Shown in pieces: positions 15,582-23,787 of a stretch of 64,000 nt of DNA. Where the stretch lies: contig DATKCK010000099.1 of NCBI GenBank assembly GCA_035513215.1, positions 1 to 64,000 of the forward strand, written 5' to 3'. Under the pieces are notes generated by a model, which saw only the letters and a program-made list of their open reading frames with translations, searched no databases and was not told where the DNA came from. The DNA comes from DATCZB01 sp035513215 (lineage in GTDB: Bacteria > Pseudomonadota > Gammaproteobacteria > Steroidobacterales > Rariloculaceae). Made by a program: the position numbers and the translations under genes. Each line of letters starts with the position of its first letter. Within the stretch, counting starts at the first letter, position 1.

Positions 15582-18152
15582 ATGGTCTCTTCGACTGCCC
15601 CTAAGCCTCCACTCGCCCCGGTGCTTGCGACGCGCATCGTGGGCATCGGCGCGTCCGCGGGAGGCCTGGAAGCACTGGAGCAGTTTTTTCGGCAGGTCCC
15701 ATCCAAGAACGGCCTGGCCTACATCGTGGTGCAGCATCTCGATCCCACGAAAAAGGCGATGTTGGCGGAATTGCTACAGCGTGAAACCGGCATGCTCGTG
15801 CATGAGGCCAAAGCGGACATGCGCGTCGAGCCCAACCGCGTCTACGTGATCCCGCCAGACAAGGAACTGCGCGTAGTCAACGGTGTGCTGAATCTGGAGC
15901 GTCCTGCGGAGCCGCGTGGTATGCGGCTGCCGATCGACGTTCTGTTCTCGTCCCTCGCCAGCGCCCAGAGCGAACGCGCTATCGGGGTGGTTCTTTCGGG
16001 CATGGGATCGGACGGCACGCTAGGGTTGCAGGCCATCAAGGCGGTAGGCGGACTGACGGTCGTGCAACAGCCCGACACTGCGAAGTTCGACTCGATGCCG
16101 AAAAGTGCGATCGCCGCGGGTTGTGCGGACATGGTCGCGCCGGCTGCCGAGCTGCCGAGCTGTATCTTTTCCTACATCTCTCAGGTCCCGGACTCCGGCT
16201 CGACTGTCGAAGAAGATGACGAATCCGCAGCGGCAGAACCCCTGCACGCCATCTTTAAGCTATTGCAGCAGCGCACCGGGCACGATCTCTCGCAGTACAA
16301 ACACAGTACGCTGCACCGCCGGATCGCGCGACGCATGTCGATCCACGCCATCGCCACATTGGCGCGTTACACGGACTTCCTGCGGCAAAACCCGCAGGAG
16401 ATCGACCTGCTTTTCAACGAGTTGCTGATCGGGGTGACCAGCTTCTTTCGCGACGCAGACGTCTGGGAACACCTCGCGCAAGTAGCGCTGCCGGAACTGC
16501 TGGCGCAGCGGACCGCGGAACGGAAGCTTCGCGCTTGGGTAATCGGCTGCTCGACAGGCGAGGAAGCCTATTCCCTGGGCATCGTTCTCACGGAAGCCGC
16601 GCAACGGCTGGCACAAGCGCATGACTTCGAGCTGCAGATTTTCGCCTCGGATCTGAGCTCCCACGCCATCGCCACCGCGCGCCGCGGCGAGTACCCTGCC
16701 TCGATCACCTCCGACGTTTCGACGGGCAGGCTCGAACGGTTCTTCAGCGCCCATGAAACTCACTACCAGATCAACACGTCCATTCGCGACATGGTGCTGT
16801 TTGCGCAGCACGACGTGACGCTGGATCCGCCCTTCACCCGGCTCGACCTGATCACCTGCCGCAATCTGCTGATCTATTTCGACGCGGCACTGCAACGTAG
16901 GCTGATACCTCTATTCCACTATTGCCTGCGTCCCGACGGCGTGCTCTTGCTCGGGAGCTCGGAGACCGTAGGGAGGTTCAATCATCTGTTTGCCCCCATC
17001 GAGTCGAAGCTGCGGCTGCATCGACGGTTGGATAGCGCCAATCACGGACCGGAATTTCCGGCGAAGTCGCGCCCTCGGCCGCCCGTGGAAACCAAGGAGC
17101 CTCATGTGTCGCCTCCCAGCACTCGCACCCAAGCTGCCGACAACCTGCAGACCGCGGTCGATTCGGTATTGCTCCAGCTCTATTCGCCCGCGGCCGTAGT
17201 CGTCAACAGCGACGGTGACATCGTCTACATCAGTGGGCATACCGGGAAGTACCTCGAGCCGGCCGTCGGCAAGGCCAACTTGAACTTCCACGCCATGGCG
17301 CGTGAGGGTCTGCGCGCGTCTCTCGGCGCCGCGCTGAAACAGGTCGGCTCGCGGTCCGAGCCTCTGCAGTTGCGCGGCCTCCAAGCGCGGCTGCCTGGCG
17401 GCGTGCAGATCGTCGATGTCACGGTGCAGGCGCTCCACGAACCTGCCGCGCTGCAGGGCATGACGCTCGTCGTGTTCCGGGATGTGGCGCCTGCTTCGGT
17501 CGGCAGCAGCCGGCGCAAGGCACCGGCGGTGCTGGAAGCGTCTCACGAAGCGGAGCTGCAAAGACTGCAAGAGGAAATCCATGCCGCGCGCGAGGATTCG
17601 CGTGCGGCCAAGGAAGAATTGCAGGCGGCCAACGAGGAGTTGCAGTCCACCAACGAAGAGCTGCAGTCGACTAACGAGGAACTGACAACTTCCAAGGAAG
17701 AAATGCAATCGATGAACGAGGAGCTGCAAACGATCAACAATGAGCTTCAGACCAAGCTCGATGACCTCGCGCTCGCCCAGAGCGACATGGACAACCTGCT
17801 CAATAGCACCGAGATAGCCATCTTGTTCCTGGACCAGGGCCTGAACGTCAGACGTTTCACTGATCGTGTATCGAAGATCGTGAACGTTCGGGAAATCGAC
17901 ATCGGCCGGCCCCTCAGCGATCTCAGCACCAGCCTGCAATATCCGGAGCTGCACGACGATGCGCTCGAGACTTTGCGGACCCTGGCGTTTTCCGAGAAGC
18001 AGGTCGTTACCACCGATGGCCGGTGGTTCGAGGTGCGCATCATGCCTTACCGTAGGCTCGATAATATGATCGACGGCGTCGTGATTACTCTGGTCGACAT
18101 CACCGCTACCAAAAAGTTGGAGTCGGCGCTCGTCCGAAATTCACTTCCGTGA
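15582..18152 (+). CDS. CheB-CheR-PAS fusion protein
   Basis: An 856-residue multidomain signalling protein. The CheB methylesterase domain is at about residues 17-205, with S25 (GIGASAGG), H52 (QHLDP) and an Asp in GMGSDG. A CheR methyltransferase domain follows (about 230-490) with LIGVTSFFRD, the SAM-binding GCSTGEEAYSLG and CRNLLIYF. After a PAS-like segment comes a coiled coil of NEELQSTNEEL repeats (about 660-730) and a final PAS domain. No receiver or histidine kinase domain follows, unlike many relatives. The ATG at 15582 starts just before the CheB core; an upstream TTG at 15564 is less likely. It may modify receptors outside classical chemotaxis. Confidence 0.9.
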   Translation: MVSSTAPKPPLAPVLATRIVGIGASAGGLEALEQFFRQVPSKNGLAYIVVQHLDPTKKAMLAELLQRETGMLVHEAKADMRVEPNRVYVIPPDKELRVVNGVLNLERPAEPRGMRLPIDVLFSSLASAQSERAIGVVLSGMGSDGTLGLQAIKAVGGLTVVQQPDTAKFDSMPKSAIAAGCADMVAPAAELPSCIFSYISQVPDSGSTVEEDDESAAAEPLHAIFKLLQQRTGHDLSQYKHSTLHRRIARRMSIHAIATLARYTDFLRQNPQEIDLLFNELLIGVTSFFRDADVWEHLAQVALPELLAQRTAERKLRAWVIGCSTGEEAYSLGIVLTEAAQRLAQAHDFELQIFASDLSSHAIATARRGEYPASITSDVSTGRLERFFSAHETHYQINTSIRDMVLFAQHDVTLDPPFTRLDLITCRNLLIYFDAALQRRLIPLFHYCLRPDGVLLLGSSETVGRFNHLFAPIESKLRLHRRLDSANHGPEFPAKSRPRPPVETKEPHVSPPSTRTQAADNLQTAVDSVLLQLYSPAAVVVNSDGDIVYISGHTGKYLEPAVGKANLNFHAMAREGLRASLGAALKQVGSRSEPLQLRGLQARLPGGVQIVDVTVQALHEPAALQGMTLVVFRDVAPASVGSSRRKAPAVLEASHEAELQRLQEEIHAAREDSRAAKEELQAANEELQSTNEELQSTNEELTTSKEEMQSMNEELQTINNELQTKLDDLALAQSDMDNLLNSTEIAILFLDQGLNVRRFTDRVSKIVNVREIDIGRPLSDLSTSLQYPELHDDALETLRTLAFSEKQVVTTDGRWFEVRIMPYRRLDNMIDGVVITLVDITATKKLESALVRNSLP

Positions 18153-18286
18153 GCTAGCGACCGGCGGCACGGACTCGGGCCCGAAGTCATGGGTGCCGAA
18201 ACTCGTCGGATTCCTGGGATGGGCAATAAGCTCTTCGCAGTGAGTTCTTTGCCGCAGCCACGTCCGGGCGCAGACGGGCGCGGTGC

Positions 18287-18300
18287 GTTCGCTGGCGCAC
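18287..18300 (+). promoter_or_regulatory. GTKCG-N4-CGYAC palindrome, copy 7
   Basis: GTTCG-CTGG-CGCAC followed by CGAC, 65 bases before the lipoprotein gene at 18366. Confidence 0.55.
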
Positions 18301-18365
18301 CGACTTCGTGCTCGGCGAGATCCAGTATGGGTGGCATTTCCTATTTCCGACCAGGAGTTCGTACC

Positions 18366-18815
18366 ATGAAATCTCAAGTGATAACGATCAGTATCTGCGC
18401 CGCCCTGCTGGCTGGTTGCCAGGGGACCTCGACCGAATCAGCTGTAGCGCAAGCTCAGGAAGACGCAGCCGAGAACACCAGAGAAGCCCGCGTCGACGCG
18501 GCCGCGGAAATCGCCGGTGCCGATGAGCGCGTCGCCGACGCTGAGCGAGCCTACGCGAGGACCGACGCAGTGGCGTCAAACGCACTGACCAGAGCCGAAT
18601 CCGAAGCCATGATCGAGACTGCGAACGCCAACTTTGACGTCGCCAGGACAACGGCCGTTGGAGACTATGACGTCGAGAAGGAAAAGTGTGATGCGCTCAC
18701 GGGTGTCGTTAAAGACGCTTGCATCAGCACGGCTGATGCGACGTTCGCTGCCAGCGAGTTGGCCGCAATCTCCACTCGCGACGCTGCCCTCGTGGCCGCG
18801 GAATTTCACGAGTGA
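18366..18815 (+). CDS. Alanine-rich helical lipoprotein
   Basis: A 149-residue predicted lipoprotein: signal peptide with lipobox LLAGC (Cys 18), followed by a long, acidic, alanine-rich helix (AQEDAAENTREARVDAAAEIAGADERVADAERAY is a representative composition, split by charged residues). It has two further cysteines in EKCDALTGVVKDACIS that could pair. The ATG follows an AGGAG site. The composition recalls small envelope lipoproteins induced by osmotic or envelope stress, but no family is recognised. Confidence 0.75.
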   Translation: MKSQVITISICAALLAGCQGTSTESAVAQAQEDAAENTREARVDAAAEIAGADERVADAERAYARTDAVASNALTRAESEAMIETANANFDVARTTAVGDYDVEKEKCDALTGVVKDACISTADATFAASELAAISTRDAALVAAEFHE

Positions 18816-18900
18816 TGTATTTCGACCGCAGTCGCACTGACCGACGTCAAGCGATGACCTTCTGATCGACTCAATCGGGCCCGAGGGATGTCGGGCGAGT

Positions 18901-18914
18901 GTTCGCTAACGCAC
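18901..18914 (+). promoter_or_regulatory. GTKCG-N4-CGYAC palindrome, copy 8
   Basis: GTTCG-CTAA-CGCAC, 60 bases before a 24-codon gene starting GTG at 18975. Confidence 0.55.
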
Positions 18915-18974
18915 TGAAGCGGAGTCCGTGCAGTGGTACAAAGGAATGTACGCAGTAGGTAAAGGAAGTGAACC

Positions 18975-19049
18975 GTGAACCGAATAATCTGGATCGTGGG
19001 TGTAGTCGTCATCGTCCTGTTGATCCTGGGGTTCCTGGGCCTGCGCTGA
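18975..19049 (+). CDS. 24-residue hydrophobic peptide
   Basis: A 24-codon frame (GTG start, TGA stop) encodes MNRIIW, then a run of Val/Ile/Leu/Gly, ending GFLGLR: a single membrane helix with basic ends. A good ribosome site (AAGGAAG) lies 5 bases before the GTG, and the regulatory palindrome sits at the same distance as for the neighbouring genes. I recall very similar tiny proteins next to stress genes in other proteobacteria, but cannot verify it here. It is too short for standard gene callers. Confidence 0.6.
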   Translation: MNRIIWIVGVVVIVLLILGFLGLR

Positions 19050-19078
19050 TTCACGCGAGCGCCTCACGCTTGTTGGGC

Positions 19079-19092
19079 GCTCGCGATCGCGC
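19079..19092 (+). promoter_or_regulatory. Diverged copy of the palindrome, copy 11
   Basis: GCTCG-CGAT-CGCGC followed by AGAC. Position 2 of each arm differs from the consensus in a paired way (T to C, A to G), so the dyad is kept. It is 56 bases before the 48-residue lipoprotein gene, the usual spacing. Confidence 0.4.
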
Positions 19093-19148
19093 AGACGGAA
19101 TTCGTGATTGCTTACGGAATCTGCTTGGAAGAACACGAGGATCGCACG

Positions 19149-19295
19149 ATGAAAGACAACACCAGATGGCTATTGCTGACGCTGATGCTGAGTGCGTCGG
19201 CGCTGCAATCGAGCTGCGGATACGTGGCCGCTGGCGTGGCCGGCGCAGCGATACAACACGAGGTCTCGGAGCGAGAAGACGAGGAAGAAGAATAA
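19149..19295 (+). CDS. Small predicted lipoprotein with acidic tail
   Basis: A 48-residue protein: hydrophobic signal segment (WLLLTLMLSASAL) followed by QSSCGYVAAG, a plausible lipobox with Cys 23, a short glycine/alanine stretch and a strongly acidic end (SEREDEEEE). The mature peptide would be only about 26 residues. The diverged palindrome lies 56 bases upstream. No family is recognised with confidence. Confidence 0.55.
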   Translation: MKDNTRWLLLTLMLSASALQSSCGYVAAGVAGAAIQHEVSEREDEEEE

Positions 19296-19449
19296 GCGGA
19301 TAATCAGTAAGCGCAGCCCAGCGCATGGCCGGCTTGCGGGTCGTCGGCTCTGCGAGCGCACGTTGATTCTGTCGTTTGTCCGCGCAGCTTCGCGCCTGAT
19401 GCTCGACGCGGCGTGGAGGGGCTACTTGCATCGCCAAATACATGCTACC

Positions 19450-20241
19450 ATGGCCCCAGTCAGCTTCACTTTGAGTTCTACGCGTCTGATGGAAGGACCA
19501 CGCTCCCCGAAACAAAATGACCTCCTGGCTGCTTTGCCGGCGCCGGACTACGAGCGGCTGGCACGTAATCTGGAGGTCGTGCAGATGCCGCTCGGCGACG
19601 TTCTGTATGAGTCAGGCGGCCAGCTGAAACACGTTTACTTTCCGACGACTGCGATCGTCTCGCTGCTCTACGTAATGGAAAACGGCGCATCGGCCGAGAT
19701 CGCCGTGGTCGGCAACGAAGGATTACTGGGAATCGCCTTGTTCATGGGCGGAGAAACGACGCCGAGTCGTGCCATCGTGCAGAGCGCCGGGTATGGTTTT
19801 CGACTAAAAGCACAGTTCGTGAAGGACGAGTTCAATCTTGCCGGGCCCTTCATGCGCCTGCTGCTCAGATACACGCAGGCATTGATCACGCAGATGGCGC
19901 AGACGGCCGTATGCAACCGGCACCATTCCGTGGATCAGCAGCTAGCCCGCTGGCTGTTGCTGAGTCTCGACCGCTTGCCCACGAATCAGTTGACCATGAC
20001 GCAGGAACTCATCGCGAACATGCTCGGCGTGCGCCGCGAAGGGGTCACGGAGGCCGCCGGCAAGTTGCAGGCTGCCGGCATCATTCAATACAAGCGTGGG
20101 CACATCACGGTCATCGACAGGCCGCGGCTGGAGCAATCTGCCTGCGAGTGCTACGAGGTCGTGAAGAGAGAATTCGATCGACTGCTGATAGATATTCCGG
20201 GCGGCGATCCATTTCGAGTCCTCGCCAGCGCCCAGGCATAG
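19450..20241 (+). CDS. Crp/Fnr-family transcriptional regulator, copy 2
   Basis: A 263-residue regulator paralogous to the one at 14078. The sensor barrel (HVYFPTTAIVSLL, AVVGNEGLLGIALFMGG) is at about residues 25-140 and the winged helix (ELIANMLGVRREGVTEAAGKL) near 190-210. The C-terminus has SACECYEVV, matching RACECYAVV in the other copy. No iron-sulfur cysteines are present. The ATG at 19450 is the first after a long uninterrupted frame; an internal ATG at 19489 is a real alternative since neither has a clear ribosome site. Confidence 0.85.
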   Translation: MAPVSFTLSSTRLMEGPRSPKQNDLLAALPAPDYERLARNLEVVQMPLGDVLYESGGQLKHVYFPTTAIVSLLYVMENGASAEIAVVGNEGLLGIALFMGGETTPSRAIVQSAGYGFRLKAQFVKDEFNLAGPFMRLLLRYTQALITQMAQTAVCNRHHSVDQQLARWLLLSLDRLPTNQLTMTQELIANMLGVRREGVTEAAGKLQAAGIIQYKRGHITVIDRPRLEQSACECYEVVKREFDRLLIDIPGGDPFRVLASAQA

Positions 20242-20330
20242 GCACGCTGCCGGAAAGGCAGCTTTACTCGCTCGCTTTCCAATGTACGCCTGCGGATTGT
20301 CGGCTTCGCGTCGATACCAGTGCGCAGAAT

Positions 20331-20344
20331 GTGCGGCAGCGTAC
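20331..20344 (+). promoter_or_regulatory. GTKCG-N4-CGYAC palindrome, copy 9
   Basis: GTGCG-GCAG-CGTAC followed by AGAT, 133 bases before the YfaZ-like start at 20478, or 58 bases before an alternative in-frame GTG at 20403. Confidence 0.55.
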
Positions 20345-20477
20345 AGATCGCCCGCAACCGTTAGGCTATCGTCAATTCTGAATTTGGATTCGGAACAAGA
20401 ATGTGAGCAAGCGTAAAGGCGTGACTGTCAGTGAAGCACGCCGTGCGCCATATCGCACGACTCAGAGGGGATATCCT

Positions 20478-21074
20478 ATGCGCCTGATCGTATCCGCCAC
20501 GCTCATCGGCACCTTGAGCTTGCCGGCTTTCGCTCAGCCGGACGATCCGGTATCAACGCCCCAGGGTCACGAAATCGAAGTCTATCTCGCCGAAAATGCG
20601 TTGCAGGCCATGTACACAACAGAGCTCGATGTCGGCGAGCTTGGCATGAACGAAATCCGTGCCGGTTTCCTGTTCAGTGAAGCTCGCGACTTCATTTTGG
20701 CTGGCGACATGCTGGTCGATGTCGGTCAGCGGCCGGAACGCCCACGCTGGATGCTCGACGTTGGTCCGCGCGTCTACGGCGCGCTGCTGAATGTCGAGAA
20801 CCAGGACATATTCGCGATTGCGGTCGGCGGCCGACTGAGCTATCTGTTTCGTCAGAATGGAGCGACGACGATGTCCGTGAGCGCCTTCTATGCGCCGGAC
20901 ATCATCACCTTCGGCAACGCCGACAATGTCGTCGATGTCAGCGTCCGATTCGAGACACAGCTGACGCCGGCGACGCGGATCTTCCTTGGTTATCGATCCT
21001 TCGAATTCGATCTTCTGGACGCAAAGCGCAAGATCGACGATGACATTCACATCGGTTTCCGGCGTCGATTCTGA
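20478..21074 (+). CDS. YfaZ-family outer membrane protein
   Basis: A 198-residue predicted outer membrane beta-barrel. A signal peptide (MRLIVSATLIGTLSLPAFAQ) is followed by alternating amphipathic strands (HEIEVYLAENAL, EIRAGFLFSEARDFILAGDMLVDVG, TRIFLGYRSFEFDLLD), and it ends with HIGFRRRF, a terminal Phe as in many barrels. The pattern fits YfaZ proteins, whose function is unknown. The ATG at 20478 follows a GAGGGG site; an in-frame GTG at 20403 would place 25 residues before the signal peptide. Confidence 0.75.
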   Translation: MRLIVSATLIGTLSLPAFAQPDDPVSTPQGHEIEVYLAENALQAMYTTELDVGELGMNEIRAGFLFSEARDFILAGDMLVDVGQRPERPRWMLDVGPRVYGALLNVENQDIFAIAVGGRLSYLFRQNGATTMSVSAFYAPDIITFGNADNVVDVSVRFETQLTPATRIFLGYRSFEFDLLDAKRKIDDDIHIGFRRRF

Positions 21075-21132
21075 GTTCAAATTCGATAGTCCTCGCCGCT
21101 TGGCGGCCGCCGCTAGTGCGCCAGGAATCCTC

Positions 21133-21951
21133 ATGAAGCTACGAATCGGCTACGAGCTGATCTACGACTTTCCGCAACCCACGCCAGCTATTCTCATCGT
21201 GAACGTGCACAGCTCGCGCGCAACCGACCTCATCGTGCGCGACGAGCTGGTAGCCGAGCCTCATACGCCGATTTCCGATTATCACGACTCTTTCGGTAAT
21301 CACTGCCACCGTATCGTGGCTCCCGCTGGGCGGCTGCGGTTGGCGGCCGATGCCGTGATCAGCGACAGCGGCCGCCCGGATGAAGTCGGTTGGGCCGCGG
21401 GTCAGGCCACAGTGCAGGATCTGCCAGAAGACAAGCTGCTATTTCTGCTGGGCAGCCGCTACTGCGAAACGGACCTGCTGTCGGAAACGGCCTGGCAACT
21501 CTTCAGCGGCATGGCGCCCGGTCATTCGCGCGTGCAGGCGATCTGCGATTTCGTGCATCGGCACATCAGCTTCGACTATCAGAGAGCGCGCGCGACGCGC
21601 AGCGCCAACGAAGCCTTCCACGAGCGCGTCGGCGTCTGTCGCGACTATGCGCACCTCGCGATCGCGTTCTGCCGCTGCATGAACATTCCGGCTCGGTACT
21701 GCACCGGATATCTCAGCGATATCGGAACGCCGCTACCATATCCGCCGGGCGACTTCGCTGCATGGTTCGAGGCGTGGATCGGCGGCCGCTGGTACCTGTT
21801 CGATCCGCGCAATAACGTGCCGCGTATCGGACGGGTGTTGATGGCGCGCGGCCGCGATGCATCCGATGTCGCGATCGCGACGACTTTCGGCCCGAACACT
21901 CTGCAGAGCTTCCGTGTCTGGGCCGACGAGATTCGCGAGGCGCCCCACTGA
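21133..21951 (+). CDS. Transglutaminase-like protein 1
   Basis: A 272-residue protein of the bacterial transglutaminase-like family (N-terminal Ig-like beta domain, then the papain-like core). The nucleophile region is ERVGVCRDYAHLAIAFCR (Cys near residue 180) and the third residue lies in WYLFDPRNN. Where the next gene has HAWMQAY, this one has FAAWFEAW, so the position usually held by the catalytic His is Ala; it may be inactive or use another residue. The start MKLRIGYELIYDF at 21133 matches the family better than an upstream frame. The stop overlaps the next ATG (TGATG). Confidence 0.82.
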   Translation: MKLRIGYELIYDFPQPTPAILIVNVHSSRATDLIVRDELVAEPHTPISDYHDSFGNHCHRIVAPAGRLRLAADAVISDSGRPDEVGWAAGQATVQDLPEDKLLFLLGSRYCETDLLSETAWQLFSGMAPGHSRVQAICDFVHRHISFDYQRARATRSANEAFHERVGVCRDYAHLAIAFCRCMNIPARYCTGYLSDIGTPLPYPPGDFAAWFEAWIGGRWYLFDPRNNVPRIGRVLMARGRDASDVAIATTFGPNTLQSFRVWADEIREAPH

Positions 21952-22829
21952 TGTCCTTGCTGACGGTGAGTCACCGTACGATCTATCGCTATCGAGAACC
22001 CGTCGTCCTGGGCGAGCACCGCATGATGTTTCGACCACGCGAAAGCCACGACCTGCGGCTGATTCGCAGCAAGCTCGTCATTCTACCGCAGCCGGCACGG
22101 CTGCGGTGGTTGCACGACCCGTTCGATAACTCGGTTGCAATCGCTAGCTTCGAGGGTGCCACAATCGAGCTCAGCTTCGAAAGCACGGTGACGCTCGAAC
22201 ACTTCGACAGCACGCGGCCGGACTATCCGCTCGAAGATTACGCACGAACGTATCCGTTTCGGTATTCCGACGAGGACTTTCCGAATCTCGCGCGCGCTCT
22301 GACCTCATGCTACGACACCGCGCGCGTATCGGAATGGGCGCTGCGCTTTCTCGCTCCCGCGGACACGACCGGGACAATGAGCATTCTCACAGCCATGACA
22401 CGGGGAATTCGGGAAGAACTCAATTACACTCGTCGACTGGAGAGGGGGGTGCAAAGCCCGGCGGAAACCCTGCATCTACTCCGGGGCAGCTGCCGGGATT
22501 TCGCGGTTCTGATGATGGAAGGGGCCCGCTCCCTCGGTATCGCCGCGCGTTTCGTCAGCGGCTATATCTTCACGCCGGACGCCGCCGGATTGGCCGACGG
22601 CGGCTCGATGCACGCATGGATGCAGGCCTATCTGCCGGGTGCCGGCTGGATCGACTTTGACCCCACCAATCGCATCATCGGCAACCGCAACCTCATTCGC
22701 GTCGCGGTCGCGTGGTCTCCGGAGCACGTCCTGCCGTTGTGGGGCACCTATTCCGGCTCGCCCGACAGCTTCATTGCGATGGACGTCGCGGTACGCGTGA
22801 CCGAGGTGTCGGGACCGCTGGACGCGTGA
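21951..22829 (+). CDS. Transglutaminase-like protein 2
   Basis: A 292-residue transglutaminase-like protein with the N-terminal domain (TVSHRTIYRYREPVVLGEHRMMFRPR) and an intact triad: Cys in LLRGSCRDFAVLM, His in GSMHAWMQAYLPG and Asp in WIDFDPTN. Proteins of this type act as proteases or amidases; no substrate is known. It is the middle gene of a tightly coupled operon (TGATG before, GTGA after), with an N-formylglutamate amidohydrolase-like enzyme following, which suggests joint action on peptide or amide bonds. Confidence 0.87.
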   Translation: MSLLTVSHRTIYRYREPVVLGEHRMMFRPRESHDLRLIRSKLVILPQPARLRWLHDPFDNSVAIASFEGATIELSFESTVTLEHFDSTRPDYPLEDYARTYPFRYSDEDFPNLARALTSCYDTARVSEWALRFLAPADTTGTMSILTAMTRGIREELNYTRRLERGVQSPAETLHLLRGSCRDFAVLMMEGARSLGIAARFVSGYIFTPDAAGLADGGSMHAWMQAYLPGAGWIDFDPTNRIIGNRNLIRVAVAWSPEHVLPLWGTYSGSPDSFIAMDVAVRVTEVSGPLDA

Positions 22830-23572
22830 CGCCTGCGCGCATCCTTCGCCCGCAGGGCCGGAGCCGATTCGTTTTGTTGTGCGACCATGCCAGCAACCAT
22901 ATTCCGGCCGAGCTCGGCAATCTTGGCCTGCCCGAATCGGAGCTCATCCGCCACATCGCGTGGGACATTGGTGCCGCCGGCGTCACCGAGGCTTTATCGG
23001 AACGGCTGGACGCGCCGGCGATCCTCTGCGGCACCTCACGCCTTGTGATCGACTGCAACCGGCAACTCGATAATCCGGCACTCATTCCGATCGTCAGCGA
23101 CGGAACGCCCGTGCCCGGCAACGCCGGGCTCAGCGACGCGTCGAGAAGGTTGCGGATCGAACGCTGGTTTCAGCCTTATCATGACGCGATAGAAGCCGTG
23201 CTGCTTGAGCGGATCGCGAGCGGAGTGGAATCGATCGTCATTGCGATTCACTCGATGGCGCCAGCCCTCGACGGCCGAAAGAGACCATGGCAAATTGCAG
23301 TTTCGAGTCATGAAGACCGCAGGCTCAGCGACCCGCTGCTCACCGCACTGCGGGCCCCGGGCGATCTGGTTGTAGGCGACAATGAGCCGTATTGCATCGA
23401 GCCGGCTATCGACTTCAGCATTCCGTTCCACGCGATACGCCGCGGTCTGCCGCACTTGCAAGTGGAATTCCGTCAGGACGAAATCGCGGATACCGCCGCC
23501 GCGCGGCGCTGGGCATCGCGTTTCGCCGAGGCGTTGATCAGCGCGGTTCGACGGCTGCGATTCGGATCATGA
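22826..23572 (+). CDS. N-formylglutamate amidohydrolase family protein
   Basis: A 248-residue hydrolase. The start RFVLLCDHASNHIPAELG is the conserved metal-binding beginning of the family, followed by HIAWDIGAAGVTEALSERLDAP and SRLVIDCNRQ, and later IHSMAP. Typical members cleave N-formyl-L-glutamate in histidine breakdown, but no hut genes are nearby, so another substrate is possible. The start is GTG at 22826, overlapping the previous stop (GTGA), which argues for translational coupling with the two transglutaminase genes. Confidence 0.87.
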   Translation: MTPARILRPQGRSRFVLLCDHASNHIPAELGNLGLPESELIRHIAWDIGAAGVTEALSERLDAPAILCGTSRLVIDCNRQLDNPALIPIVSDGTPVPGNAGLSDASRRLRIERWFQPYHDAIEAVLLERIASGVESIVIAIHSMAPALDGRKRPWQIAVSSHEDRRLSDPLLTALRAPGDLVVGDNEPYCIEPAIDFSIPFHAIRRGLPHLQVEFRQDEIADTAAARRWASRFAEALISAVRRLRFGS

Positions 23573-23652
23573 CTGCGCCAGAGCCGCCCAAATGCACTTA
23601 CGCTTCACTTACTAGCGAGATTGGCGCCCGCGCGCTGATCATTGCGCCGAGG

Positions 23653-23666
23653 GTGTGTCAGCGTAC
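23653..23666 (+). promoter_or_regulatory. GTKCG-N4-CGYAC palindrome, copy 10
   Basis: GTGTG-TCAG-CGTAC followed by AGAC, 121 bases before the second YqjD-like gene. It belongs to a block duplicated from around copy 4; an extra 50 bases lie between it and the gene. Confidence 0.55.
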
Positions 23667-23787
23667 AGACACGAATGATCCGCTAGCGCATTCTCACCCT
23701 GACTGAAGGAAACCAATGCGAAGGCGCGGTGACGTCAAGTCGGTACGCAACCAGTTACTCGTGCGCGCAGCACGTTAAGGAGCACTT

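Noticed and set aside
19330..19341. Possible further copy of the regulatory palindrome before the second Crp/Fnr gene
   Set aside because: Only the right arm (CGCAC) fits; the left arm CTCTG does not pair.
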